Below, in pieces: positions 25,378 to 33,963 of a stretch of 64,000 nucleotides of DNA. Made by a program: the position numbers and the translations under genes. The notes under the pieces are model-generated. The model was given only the letters and a program-made list of their open reading frames with translations, had not been told where the DNA came from and ran no database searches. Each line of letters opens with the position of its first letter. Within the stretch, counting starts at the first letter, position 1. Origin of the DNA: Fibrobacter sp. UWB5 (GTDB taxonomy: Bacteria; Fibrobacterota; Fibrobacteria; Fibrobacterales; Fibrobacteraceae); the NCBI RefSeq assembly GCF_002210295.1, contig NZ_MWQH01000001.1:966172-1030171 (forward strand), written 5' to 3'.

Positions 25378-25991
25378 GTTTCAACGTCCAAAAGAGATTT
25401 TTCCCAGGATTCCTTGGCGGCACGCAGTTTTTTGAGCGACTCGTCGTCGGCTCCACTTTGGTCGCGCATGTCCATAAGGTCGCGGTACCCTTGGGCGAGT
25501 ACCTTGGCTTTAGGGTAGTCTTGAACTAGGGAGTCCAGTTCGTTTAGAATGGCCTGGTCCGAGTAAAGCCTCGCCACGCCTTCGAGCGAATGCAGAATGT
25601 AGTCCTCGCGACGGTTTTTTTGCTTGGCAAGCTTTGCTTCTTCAAATTCTAGGGGCAAAATCTTGTCGACCCATTCCGCTTCGGCCGTAAAGAGCTCGTT
25701 GTCTTCGGCAAGGGCGTCTTTTCGGCGGGTCAGTTCCTGCTGTTTTTTGATGAACGGCCTGTAAGAATCGATGTCTAAATCGACACCCTGTTTCTGGGAA
25801 AACTCTTTCAGATTTTTCAGGTTTGTTTCGGTCGGATTGTTCAAAAGGCATTCTTTCAAGACTGAAAGTTGGTCTTTGGCCGGAAGCTGCTTAAAGGATT
25901 CGCTTTTCATGCTCACATCCTTGATTTTTAGCCAAAAAATGCGCGCAAAGATGAGGGCCATTACGATGGTAAATAGGGTCGAAAACGTCAT
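25374..25991 (-). CDS. Membrane-anchored coiled-coil protein of unknown function
   Basis: The 205-aa product starts with one hydrophobic segment (FSTLFTIVMALIFARIFWLKI) and continues as a charged, helix-rich cytoplasmic or periplasmic domain with coiled-coil character. No cysteines other than one near the N-terminal third, and no recognised motif. Its stop overlaps the topB start by four bases (GTGA), so the two proteins are made from the same message. Whether they act together is unknown. Confidence 0.7.
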   Translation of the reverse strand: MTFSTLFTIVMALIFARIFWLKIKDVSMKSESFKQLPAKDQLSVLKECLLNNPTETNLKNLKEFSQKQGVDLDIDSYRPFIKKQQELTRRKDALAEDNELFTAEAEWVDKILPLEFEEAKLAKQKNRREDYILHSLEGVARLYSDQAILNELDSLVQDYPKAKVLAQGYRDLMDMRDQSGADDESLKKLRAAKESWEKSLLDVET

Positions 25992-26190
25992 TATGGGCCA
26001 TTATTTAGAAAAATGTGGAGACCTGTTACGCTTGCAAGTAAAAAATAAGTGTTTTCTGGCACGAACTTCCTGCAAATGCTTTGTTTAAACGATTTTTCAC
26101 AATAAAAAGTTAATAAAATGCAAAAAAAAGGTGTATATTTAAGATGGAATATTCTAAACCTATAATTATGGGTAAGGTGATTGGATTATT

Positions 26191-28986
26191 ATGAAATTGA
26201 ATTCTGTTAAGCGTGTTGCACTTAGTGCGGCGTTGTTTGGACTTGTTGGGACTGTGACTTCGCAGGCAGTTCCGGTTGATCCCGAAAATCAACGCGAATT
26301 GGATATTATTATCCGTGACTTTAGTGTTGTTCACCCTGACTTTGAAAACTTCCAGGAAGAAGCTTATAACAGTATCAACCATGGTGGCGAATGTATTGGT
26401 AAAAGTTGCGTAGGCGAGTTCCCGAGTACATGGAACATTACTTATTCTGCAGATGCGGAATGGACGACTCGTCGCTCTAATTATCCTCTTTATGGTTGCG
26501 GTAACACCCAGACTCCCGAATACGGCGTTGCGGTTGGTGTGAATGGTTATCCGCACGATATCAAGACTCCCTCGGGCGCCGAGTCGACGACGCCTGACTA
26601 TGTGCGTAGCGTGATTGACCAGACGGGTTACGCTTGGTACGGTGAATTCAAGGATTGCGCTTACGATGCAAAGTTGAACCCGCTTGGCCTTAAGGTGATG
26701 CGTGGCTTGGTGGCAGACCTTTGTTCCGATGCGTCGGGCACTTGGAGCGCCAAAATGAAGGATGACCAGAAGTCTTGCTCTAAGACATGTAAGACTCACT
26801 CCTGGTCTCAGATTGTCTATACGACTCCGGGCATGGTGAAACAGAAGCTGGTCTTCCCGCCTGATCCGGGTAATTGCAGTGCCGATGATCCGAGCAAGTG
26901 CGCCCTCGACATGTATGAACCGATTATTGAGAAAAATCGTCCTGCTTGCGATAATGGTTATTTTGAACAGTGGTATTTAGATGTCCCTGGCACGAATATG
27001 CGCACGAATACCATTTTGACCTTGGACAAGGATGCTGCTGATCCTGCTTACTTTGAAATTGACAGGAACTGGAACAACGGCGGCTACTTCCCGTTGGATT
27101 CCCTGGATGACAACCAGCTTCGCGTCATGAATAATAATGCGCTTGTTTTCCCGTTCATGAAAGAAAATCAGTTCGGCCCGCAGTCGCTGTCTATTTTCTG
27201 TCCGCCTTATAGTTACCAGTGGGCAAGCTCCCAGACCGATTACTTGGGTAGCGAAACGTCAGCCCTTTGCGATGCATGGCTTGCCAGTGGTGGCCCGAAG
27301 AACCCGGATGCTGCAATTGCTGCCGCATTGAGTGGCGCCGGAAAAAATGGTAACATGGGTCTTCGCCACTTGCGCAATTACGGCTTTACCATGATGGGTT
27401 ATGCCGCATTCAAGTACAAGAAGGGCAAGAAAGAAGTCTTTAAGTTCACCGGTGACGATGACATGTGGATCTTCGTGGATGGCGTGTTGGTGGTTGACCT
27501 TGGTGGTACTCACCTTGCTGCTGCCGGTACGGCCGATATGGACTACCTGTCTCAGATGGGTCATGGTTGCCATGCAGGCGATCCGCTGTTCGACTCTTGC
27601 GCCGTGAAGCTTGCTTCTGATGGCTCTTGGCTGGATGAATCCTGGCACCATCTGCACTTCTTCTATGCAGACCGTCAGTCCGATGGTTCTAACCTGCGTA
27701 TCCGCAGCTCCCTTTCTGAACTAGCCCCGTCTCGCTATGGCCAGCCCGCTATCGGTAGCGTGTCTGCAAAGCTTGACTCTAACGGCAACCAGACTGTGAC
27801 CATGTTCTTGAATACGACTTTGAACCCCGAGACGGTTCAGAATCTTGCCACGTTTGGATCGACTGTGCCGGCTATTATTGTGATGCGTACAGAGACGGAT
27901 CCGGCAACGGGTGTCAAGACGACCAAGACTTACGGTTACTATGTTACTAGCGTCAAGGAAGGTGCTAGCATGGGTTCTGCCGGTGTGCAGTATACCTTTG
28001 AAGGTGTCTTGATGGACGAAAACGGTCAGATTGCCGAGAACCCGATTATTGTGGGCGGCGACAAGATAGCGTTTAACTCTCCCTATGATCAGGAATTTGT
28101 GAATAGTGATGAATATGGAATCCAAAAAGCGGACTATGCGGCTCAAGGTGTCGATGAGGCTACCTGGAATTCCTTGATTGCTTGGAACAAGAAGATGACC
28201 TTCAAGATCACTTCTTCTTCGGGTAAGTCCGTGGTGGGTTATCCGGATACTCCGGAAGATTGGCCGAATGCTGAATTCAGAGCTCCGACCATTATCTCTC
28301 CGTTCGTGTTGGATTCTGCAATCGTTCGCCCCGACTTTACCAACCAGGCAAACATTCTTACCAATATTGCCGAAAGCCACGATGGCGAACTGCCGTTGGA
28401 CTACACTGGCGACCTCTTGTTCACCTCGGTGCCGAGTGGCGTGGGTAAGGACAACAACCCGCTGGCCCTCACGAGCGATGAAAAGAAGCTGTTCTCTCAG
28501 ACAAGTGCCGATGGTTCTGTGAACGGTGTGACTAAGGCATATGTGGGTGGCAAGGAATCCGCAACTTCGATGTGCTATTCTGCAAATGGAACGGAAAGCT
28601 GCTTCAGCGTTTCTTACCCGGTGATGGGCCCGTTCCGCATCAACGTCCGCGTGTTTGACCACCTTGGTCACTTTGTGAGCCAGTACCAGAAGAGCATGAA
28701 CGAAGATCAGTTCCATGCCGCTTTGGGTGCCGCTCAGGGTAGCTGTGATGATGGTTCTAAGTACTATGGCGAAACCGGTGCAGGCTTTATCTCTGTTAAG
28801 ATGTATCCGGTGTCCCAGAACGGTAGAGCCGTTGCTACGGGTCCCTACATTTATCAGGTGACCTTCATTCAGGAAGCATATCGTCCTTGCATTAAGTCCG
28901 GTAACGGCACTTATGCCCAGACGGTTTACTACTCTCGTACTTCTGAAACTTACAGACGCGGCTACAAGCGTGCCAAGAACAAGTAG
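26191..28986 (+). CDS. Secreted fibro-slime domain protein
   Basis: This 931-aa protein has a signal peptide ending near SQAVPVD. The first 250 residues are cysteine-rich. Residues ~395-515 carry the PA14-like fibro-slime core: FKFTGDDDMWIFVDGVLVVD, LGGTH, then ESWHHLHFFYADR. The rest is beta-rich with further cysteine pairs. Fibro-slime proteins are expanded in Fibrobacter, and some have been linked to cell-surface attachment to cellulose; the role of this one is inferred. The TATATTT at 26134 lies 50 nt before the ATG. Codon use is slightly less GC-rich than the neighbouring housekeeping genes. A terminator follows at 29010. Confidence 0.87.
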   Translation: MKLNSVKRVALSAALFGLVGTVTSQAVPVDPENQRELDIIIRDFSVVHPDFENFQEEAYNSINHGGECIGKSCVGEFPSTWNITYSADAEWTTRRSNYPLYGCGNTQTPEYGVAVGVNGYPHDIKTPSGAESTTPDYVRSVIDQTGYAWYGEFKDCAYDAKLNPLGLKVMRGLVADLCSDASGTWSAKMKDDQKSCSKTCKTHSWSQIVYTTPGMVKQKLVFPPDPGNCSADDPSKCALDMYEPIIEKNRPACDNGYFEQWYLDVPGTNMRTNTILTLDKDAADPAYFEIDRNWNNGGYFPLDSLDDNQLRVMNNNALVFPFMKENQFGPQSLSIFCPPYSYQWASSQTDYLGSETSALCDAWLASGGPKNPDAAIAAALSGAGKNGNMGLRHLRNYGFTMMGYAAFKYKKGKKEVFKFTGDDDMWIFVDGVLVVDLGGTHLAAAGTADMDYLSQMGHGCHAGDPLFDSCAVKLASDGSWLDESWHHLHFFYADRQSDGSNLRIRSSLSELAPSRYGQPAIGSVSAKLDSNGNQTVTMFLNTTLNPETVQNLATFGSTVPAIIVMRTETDPATGVKTTKTYGYYVTSVKEGASMGSAGVQYTFEGVLMDENGQIAENPIIVGGDKIAFNSPYDQEFVNSDEYGIQKADYAAQGVDEATWNSLIAWNKKMTFKITSSSGKSVVGYPDTPEDWPNAEFRAPTIISPFVLDSAIVRPDFTNQANILTNIAESHDGELPLDYTGDLLFTSVPSGVGKDNNPLALTSDEKKLFSQTSADGSVNGVTKAYVGGKESATSMCYSANGTESCFSVSYPVMGPFRINVRVFDHLGHFVSQYQKSMNEDQFHAALGAAQGSCDDGSKYYGETGAGFISVKMYPVSQNGRAVATGPYIYQVTFIQEAYRPCIKSGNGTYAQTVYYSRTSETYRRGYKRAKNK

Positions 28987-29009
28987 TAGGCGCTTCTCAT
29001 AAAAGATTT

Positions 29010-29036
29010 AAAGCCTCGGCGAAGCCGGGGCTTTTT
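29010..29036 (+). terminator. Terminator after the fibro-slime gene
   Basis: AAGCCTCGGC and GCCGGGGCTT pair around GAA with one G-T pair, followed by a T run. Confidence 0.8.
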
Positions 29037-29089
29037 CGTATTTGTTCTCGAATAATTCTCGAGTAGGCGATGTGCGAGCGTGATGCCGG

Positions 29090-30379
29090 TTAGTTGATGC
29101 GGCCGATGAGGGCGAAGGGTTCGGCGTCCGTGATGGTGACGGTGAACCGTTCGCCCGGTTGTAGCGGCCGGTCGCTAGTGATAGCGACGGGGCGGTAGGC
29201 GGCGTTGCGGGCGATGTAGGTGCCCTTGCGGTAGCCGGGCTTTTCGATGACCACGGTTTCGGTTTGGCCAATCCAGCGGGCGTTATTTTCGGCCGCGATG
29301 CGCTGGAAGGCTTCGGCAAGGGCGGCAGAACGAATGTGCTTGACTTCGTCGGGAACGGCGCCGGCCATGTTGTAGGCGGGCGTGTTCGGGCGGGCTACAA
29401 AGCGAGTGATATTGCAGACCGTCGGGCGTGTCTTTTCGAGAATGTCGAGCGTGCATTGGAAATCCTGTTCCGATTCGCCGGGAAATCCGACAATCATGTC
29501 GGTGCTGAGCGTGAATAGCGGAAACTGGTTGAATGCTTCGGCAAGCATCACGTAGTCGTCGGCGGAATGCTTGCGGTTCATGGCCTTGAGAATGTTTTCG
29601 CTACCGCTTTGCACGGGCAGGTGAATGAACTTGTAGACGCGTTCGTCTTTAAAACATTCGATGAGCTTGTCCAGGTAAAGCATCATGTGGCGCGGGTTTC
29701 CCATACCAAGACGAATCTTGTAGTTGCCGGGGATTTCTTCTAAAATCTGCTGTACCAGTTCGGCTAGGTTGGTGCCGGTATCGAATCCGTAGCAGCCGCA
29801 ATCTTGTCCGGTCAGCTGGATTTCGACACAGCCGTCGTTTACAAGGCTTTTTACTTGTTGGATAATGTCTGCGGCAGGGTAGCTGTGCAAACGGCCCTTG
29901 ACGAGCCTCGTAGAGCAATAGGCGCATGCATCCAAGCAACCTTCTTCGATGTTGACGATCCCTACCAGCGACGATTCTCGCAGCGTCTTGTTCCCGTCCC
30001 TGTCACCCTGAACTCGTTTCAGGGTCAGCTTTCCCTGCCCGAGTTCCTTCAGGCTCGTATATAAGATCTTATCCGTTATCTTTGATGCTTCTTCACGGAA
30101 ATCTTTCGGTGCGCAGCCTGTAATGAAAATCTTGGCGTCGGGGGCGCTGCTTAATGCTTCGCGCAGCAGCTTTAACGCTCCTGCGTTTCCTTTGACGGTG
30201 CAAACGTTCAGCACGAATGCCTGGGGCTTTTGCGCGTCGCTTGCTTTGACTTCGGGCATTCCAAAGACAATGTGGTATTCGTCAGTGAATACTCGCGCAA
30301 TCTTTTCGCCGTCGCCAAAGTTGGCTGCGCAACCTTGGCTAATCACAGCGAGCAGCGGCTTGTTGGGGGCGCCTTCCAT
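29090..30379 (-). CDS. Archaeal/CDKAL1-type tRNA t6A methylthiotransferase (MtaB family)
   Basis: This radical-SAM enzyme is expected to convert t6A37 to ms2t6A37 in tRNAs. Auxiliary cluster cysteines are C17 (SQGCAANFGD), C60 (NVCTVKG) and C89 (TGCAPKD). The radical-SAM CxxxCxxC is C148/C152/C155 (EEGCLDACAYC). A TRAM domain closes the protein. The NVCTVK motif and the LTGQDCGCYGFD...GNPRHMM stretch resemble archaeal and eukaryotic e-MtaB (CDKAL1) rather than bacterial MiaB, MtaB or RimO. Residues ~117-130 (LTLKRVQGD) are encoded by a palindromic repeat. The start is 4 nt after the SpoIID-like gene's stop. Confidence 0.85.
   Translation of the reverse strand: MEGAPNKPLLAVISQGCAANFGDGEKIARVFTDEYHIVFGMPEVKASDAQKPQAFVLNVCTVKGNAGALKLLREALSSAPDAKIFITGCAPKDFREEASKITDKILYTSLKELGQGKLTLKRVQGDRDGNKTLRESSLVGIVNIEEGCLDACAYCSTRLVKGRLHSYPAADIIQQVKSLVNDGCVEIQLTGQDCGCYGFDTGTNLAELVQQILEEIPGNYKIRLGMGNPRHMMLYLDKLIECFKDERVYKFIHLPVQSGSENILKAMNRKHSADDYVMLAEAFNQFPLFTLSTDMIVGFPGESEQDFQCTLDILEKTRPTVCNITRFVARPNTPAYNMAGAVPDEVKHIRSAALAEAFQRIAAENNARWIGQTETVVIEKPGYRKGTYIARNAAYRPVAITSDRPLQPGERFTVTITDAEPFALIGRIN
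30001..30029. repeat. Palindromic repeat inserted in the mtaB-like reading frame
   Basis: ACCCTGAA (30005-30012) and TTCAGGGT (30018-30025) form a perfect 8-bp stem with a 5-nt loop. On the minus strand this encodes LTLKRVQGD, a peptide typical of mobile palindromic elements found in many bacterial genomes. The element keeps the reading frame open. Confidence 0.7.
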
Positions 30380-30383
30380 CGCT

Positions 30384-32009
30384 TTACCGATCGAATTTTT
30401 CCAGAGTGATTCCCTGGTAGTAATGGCTCAAGATTTCTTGATAGCTTTGCCCGGCCTGCGCACGTGCCCGCACTCCCATTTGGCACATGCCCACGCCGTG
30501 CCCGAATCCGGTGCCGGTAACAACCCATTCCTTGCCTTCTTTCTTTACGGTAAAGAAGGAGGACGGCAGAATCGTGCCGGCCTTCTTGAATAGCCAGCGG
30601 GTGCGGTCTGTCAGAACGTCAAAATATCCCTTGTCGGTTTCGACGCGGAGCGTCATGATTCGACCGCTTTTTAACTTGTCTTTAATCTTGATGGATTTGA
30701 CCTTCTTGAAATCTTTTCCGTTTGTACTGCCAAATACGGCCTTTGCTTCGGTGGCGTTCGTCTTGAACAGCTTGGCGATTTCCTTGTCGGCAAAACGACG
30801 TTCCCACTTGATGTAGCTGGACTCATCGCACCAGGGTTTGCCATTGGGGCGCATGTCTGGTACAGATTTCAGGTAGGGAAGGTCGGCGCGGTTCCAGGTA
30901 GCGAGCGTTTCGGTAACGCCACCGCATGTAGAATGGTAGTAGGCGATAATGAATTCGCCGCCATAAGTCATCACCACGCCTGCGGTCGCCTTGACGGCGG
31001 CATCGGTCAAGGGCGTTGCCGATTCTAGACCCTTGTACACTTGGTCCTTGGTGTCGGCGTATACGTCAAAGCCTACGGATTCGCGGCTGTTAAAATGCTT
31101 GTAGGCGTAAGTGCGTGCGGCTACCGCTTGCGCCTTTAAGGCTTCGATACGGCTGCTGTCCAGCTTGCCGATTTCGTAGGGAATCACTCCGCGCAAGTAG
31201 TCTTCGACATCCACCGAATTGATAGCGTCGAGCTTGCCGTTTGTATTGCGGAACATGATGCTTCCGGGGTAGCATGCCTTGCCGAGGCTTTTCTTGTCGG
31301 CGGCAACGGCGAGGCATCCGCCATCTTCGCTGTTGAATTCGTGGGCAATGTCTTCGGTGGAATTGCCGTCGGCCTCAAAACGCACCATATTGCCGTGCGG
31401 CGTGACGCGTACGGTTTCGCCTTGGTATTTCAGGAAGAGTTCCTTGACGCCGGTGTAAATGCCTACGCGAAGCGGGCGGTCCAATTCTTCGGGAATCAAG
31501 TGTTCTTTGAATGCGGCCGGCACATCGGTTACAGATGCTTCTGCTACAGGTGCTTTTTGTTCCACCTTCGGTTTGCTTTCGCTTTTAACGGCGGGCTTCG
31601 CTGTTACCGGAGGTTCTTCTGGAGGAGGCGGCAAATAGCTATCGGCAATCGCCTTTGCGGACTTGCTGTTCAGAGGCGTCCGTTTCTTCTTTTCCTTATA
31701 AGAAGAGTCGCTCTTTGCAGAGGCTGCAGGAGCGACCTTTTTAGAACTAATGTTTTCGGGACTATTGTTGGCGGGCGCAGGCTCGCTTGTCGTCGTCTCT
31801 TCAATGGGCGCGAAATTTACAGGACCGTCCGTAATTTCTTCGGCGTTCGCCGGTACTTCAGCTTTTTGCACGTCATCGGGTAAGTCGAAATCATCGTCTG
31901 CAAGAGCAAACGATGCGCAGAAAGCAAGAATAGGGAGAATGAATAAAGAAGAATGAAAAATGGATTGCTTCGTCGCTTCGCTCCTCGCAATGACGTTTTT
32001 GCAATCCAT
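30384..32009 (-). CDS. SpoIID/LytB-domain secreted protein
   Basis: The C-terminal ~350 residues match the SpoIID/LytB family, which in sporulators trims peptidoglycan and elsewhere activates or resembles cell-wall hydrolases: VEDYLRGVIPYEIG, ALKAQAVAARTYA, YHSTCGGVTE and FGHGVGMCQMG. The N-terminal part is a Pro/Lys/Ala-rich low-complexity linker (~residues 45-170). I place the start at the ATG at 32009, with AGAGGATT as ribosome binding site, rather than a TTG at 32033. The first ~15 codons, including VIARSEATKQSI, come from a dispersed repeat and form the n-region of an otherwise normal signal peptide (FILPILAFCASFALA). No other sporulation genes are seen. Confidence 0.85.
   Translation of the reverse strand: MDCKNVIARSEATKQSIFHSSLFILPILAFCASFALADDDFDLPDDVQKAEVPANAEEITDGPVNFAPIEETTTSEPAPANNSPENISSKKVAPAASAKSDSSYKEKKKRTPLNSKSAKAIADSYLPPPPEEPPVTAKPAVKSESKPKVEQKAPVAEASVTDVPAAFKEHLIPEELDRPLRVGIYTGVKELFLKYQGETVRVTPHGNMVRFEADGNSTEDIAHEFNSEDGGCLAVAADKKSLGKACYPGSIMFRNTNGKLDAINSVDVEDYLRGVIPYEIGKLDSSRIEALKAQAVAARTYAYKHFNSRESVGFDVYADTKDQVYKGLESATPLTDAAVKATAGVVMTYGGEFIIAYYHSTCGGVTETLATWNRADLPYLKSVPDMRPNGKPWCDESSYIKWERRFADKEIAKLFKTNATEAKAVFGSTNGKDFKKVKSIKIKDKLKSGRIMTLRVETDKGYFDVLTDRTRWLFKKAGTILPSSFFTVKKEGKEWVVTGTGFGHGVGMCQMGVRARAQAGQSYQEILSHYYQGITLEKFDR
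31961..31995. repeat. ARSEATKQS-type dispersed repeat forming a gene start
   Basis: On the minus strand this encodes VIARSEATKQSI, the hallmark of the GCGAGGAGCGAAGCGACGAA repeat found between and within genes of many bacteria. Here it lies inside the coding start of the SpoIID-like gene. Confidence 0.75.
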
Positions 32010-32019
32010 TCTGAATCCT

Positions 32020-32047
32020 CTAAGTTCTGCCAACTAAGTTCTAAACT
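32020..32047. repeat. CTAAGTTCT(G/A)CCAACT dispersed repeat copy
   Basis: Positions 32020-32038 match 5936-5954 at 17 of 19 bases. On the minus strand the repeat end supplies AGAGGATT, the apparent ribosome binding site of the SpoIID-like gene. Confidence 0.6.
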
Positions 32048-32587
32048 CTATCTTTTCTTCAGCTTCGCCTGCGTGTCCTTCGCCATTTTGCGCAGCTTAG
32101 ACTGGTTCATGGTGCGGTCGGCAGTCGAAATCTTGTCTACGAACAAGTCGCCGTTCAGGTGGTCTGTCTCGTGCTGAATGCAGCGGCCAAAGAGACCGTC
32201 GCAGTCATGCAGTTCCTGGGGTTCGCCGTTGATGTCGAAAAAGCGTACGCAAACTTTATCGGGGCGAATCACGTTGCAGAAAATGTCCGGCACAGAAAGG
32301 CAACCTTCATCGTAAGGCACCGGCTTTGCATCAGGTTCGGCTTCCCATTCGGGGTTGAACATGATGTAGGGGCGCGGATCTTCTTCGCCAGGAATGGCGG
32401 TGTCGATCACGACCAAGCGGATGTTCTTGCCAATCTGCGGGGCGGCAAGGCCGCAACCCGGAGCCTCGTACATGGTTTCGAGCATGTCCTTGGCGAGCTG
32501 GCGCAGTTCGGGTGTAATCTCGGTGATGGGCTCGCACTTTTTGCGGAGCACCGGATCGCCGTAAGTTTTGATTTCTAGAAGAGCCAT
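32048..32587 (-). CDS. def: Peptide deformylase
   Basis: Def removes the formyl group from the N-terminal methionine of new proteins. The three family motifs are intact: GCGLAAPQIG near residue 44, EGCLSVPD near residue 95, and the metal-binding QHETDHLNG near residue 139. The 179-aa length is normal. It lies 3 nt after yajC and is followed by the dispersed repeat and the SpoIID-like gene on the same strand. Confidence 0.97.
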   Translation of the reverse strand: MALLEIKTYGDPVLRKKCEPITEITPELRQLAKDMLETMYEAPGCGLAAPQIGKNIRLVVIDTAIPGEEDPRPYIMFNPEWEAEPDAKPVPYDEGCLSVPDIFCNVIRPDKVCVRFFDINGEPQELHDCDGLFGRCIQHETDHLNGDLFVDKISTADRTMNQSKLRKMAKDTQAKLKKR

Positions 32588-32590
32588 GGA

Positions 32591-32968
32591 TTACTTCTTT
32601 TCTTCGGTCTTGGCGGCCGGGGCGGTTTCTGCGTTCAGAACGCGGAGAATGGCGGACTTTTCAAAATCGATAATGGTGGTAGAACCCGTGCGCACAGAGA
32701 TCGTGGTGCCGGTTTCGTCGATGTTGGTGACGGTACCGATAATGCCTGCGGTGGTAATCACCTTGTCACCCTTCTTGAGGGCCTTGCGCATTTCTTCCAT
32801 CTTCTTCATTTCCTTGTTCTTCGGACGAATGAAGAAAAGCCACATCACCACGAACAAGAGGATGAGCGGCAAGAAGCTGCCAATGGCGCTCGGCTGCTGT
32901 TCGGGAGCAGCTTCTTCGGCGAAGGCGGCAATGGAGGAAAGGGTCACGAGAAGTGCAGAAAGTTTCAT
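32591..32968 (-). CDS. yajC: Sec translocon accessory protein YajC
   Basis: YajC is a small single-pass inner-membrane protein of the SecDF-YajC complex. This 125-aa protein has an N-terminal hydrophobic stretch that resembles a cleavable signal peptide (unusual for YajC), then the membrane helix SFLPLILLFVVMWLFFIRP and the family motif KKMEEMRKALKKGDKVITTAGIIGTV. A Lys/Ala tail closes it. TATATTT on the minus strand at 33007-33013 is a likely -10 element. secD and secF are not in the window. Confidence 0.93.
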   Translation of the reverse strand: MKLSALLVTLSSIAAFAEEAAPEQQPSAIGSFLPLILLFVVMWLFFIRPKNKEMKKMEEMRKALKKGDKVITTAGIIGTVTNIDETGTTISVRTGSTTIIDFEKSAILRVLNAETAPAAKTEEKK

Positions 32969-33018
32969 GATTATACCTGTTTGGGGTGAATTGATTTTAC
33001 AGGTGTAAATATAGCAAA

Positions 33019-33963
33019 CTACTTCACCAGCTTCTTGTCGAGAAGCGGGTAAATGCGGTTGAGTTCCATCAAATCAAGGATGGTGTCAAAATCGCCAAAG
33101 AAGAACGGAATGGCCTCGATTTCGGGCAGAACATCTCCGTCTCCAAGCGGAATGGCCGCATTCAAAAGCTTGCGTTCCAGGAGCGGAAGCATCGTGCGCA
33201 AGGTAAGCGTAGCGCCGAACATGGCGCGCTTGCCCACCTTCAGGAGCGATTCCGTCTTGACGGTAAACGTTCCGTTCTTGAGCGGTTCCGTGCTTTGCTG
33301 GACCGTCTTGATGACTGCATTCAAGACCATCTGTTCGGTCATCGAAAGAATCTGCGGGGGAGTCTTCTTGTAACGTGCGCGGAACCGGATGGATTCGTAC
33401 AGCAAGTGTACCACGTTGGCGTTCTTCACGTGAATCTCTTCGCCCTGGATTTTAAGGACTTCAAGTTCTTCAAGAATCTTCAGCAGGTCTTCGATGTTGT
33501 CTTTCGAAAGATTGAAAAGCTTTTCAACGCCGTCAATGACTTCGGCGTGCGAAACGTAGGTCTCTTCGTTTGCCTTGGCGCGAGTCGAAAGCGAATCCAG
33601 AATGTAGAGCAAGCTCGGGAGTGCCTTGATCTTGTCGCTTTTGCGCTTGTTGTCGCCGGCAATCTGCAAACGTCCTGTCAAGAACGATATAATCGACCTG
33701 AACCAGGCGGGTTCCTGCTCCAGCGATTCTTCCAAGGCGTCGGGCGTGATTTCAATCAGCTCGCAGTCTTCGGTGGCGGTAATAGTTTCGGTGTAAGGCT
33801 CTTTCTTTAAAAAGGCGAGCTCGCCAATTAAAGCGCCTGGGCCGTAGGTGTTGATGGCGGTACCGAGCGTGCTCTTGCCTTGCAGCTCGCCGTCTCGCAC
33901 CACATAAAGGTTTTCGCCAGGGTCGCCTTCGCGGAATAGAATCTGTCCTTCTTCAAGCGTCAT
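33019..33963 (-). CDS. Cyclic nucleotide-binding-fold protein (second of a pair)
   Basis: The N-terminal ~110 residues have a cNMP-binding beta-roll (EGQILFREGDPGENLYVVRDGEL, then GPGALIGELAFLKKEPYTETITA). In the phosphate-binding cassette the glutamate of GELAFL is kept, but the usual arginine after the proline is replaced by tyrosine. Residues 110-314 are helical and lack a recognised helix-turn-helix, unlike Crp. It overlaps the upstream paralogue by 4 nt. It may act as a structural or protein-binding version of the fold. The function is unknown. Confidence 0.78.
   Translation of the reverse strand: MTLEEGQILFREGDPGENLYVVRDGELQGKSTLGTAINTYGPGALIGELAFLKKEPYTETITATEDCELIEITPDALEESLEQEPAWFRSIISFLTGRLQIAGDNKRKSDKIKALPSLLYILDSLSTRAKANEETYVSHAEVIDGVEKLFNLSKDNIEDLLKILEELEVLKIQGEEIHVKNANVVHLLYESIRFRARYKKTPPQILSMTEQMVLNAVIKTVQQSTEPLKNGTFTVKTESLLKVGKRAMFGATLTLRTMLPLLERKLLNAAIPLGDGDVLPEIEAIPFFFGDFDTILDLMELNRIYPLLDKKLVK

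Noticed and set aside
30384..32009. Evidence of sporulation from the SpoIID-like gene
   Set aside because: SpoIID/LytB domains occur in many non-sporulating bacteria and no other sporulation gene is present in the window.
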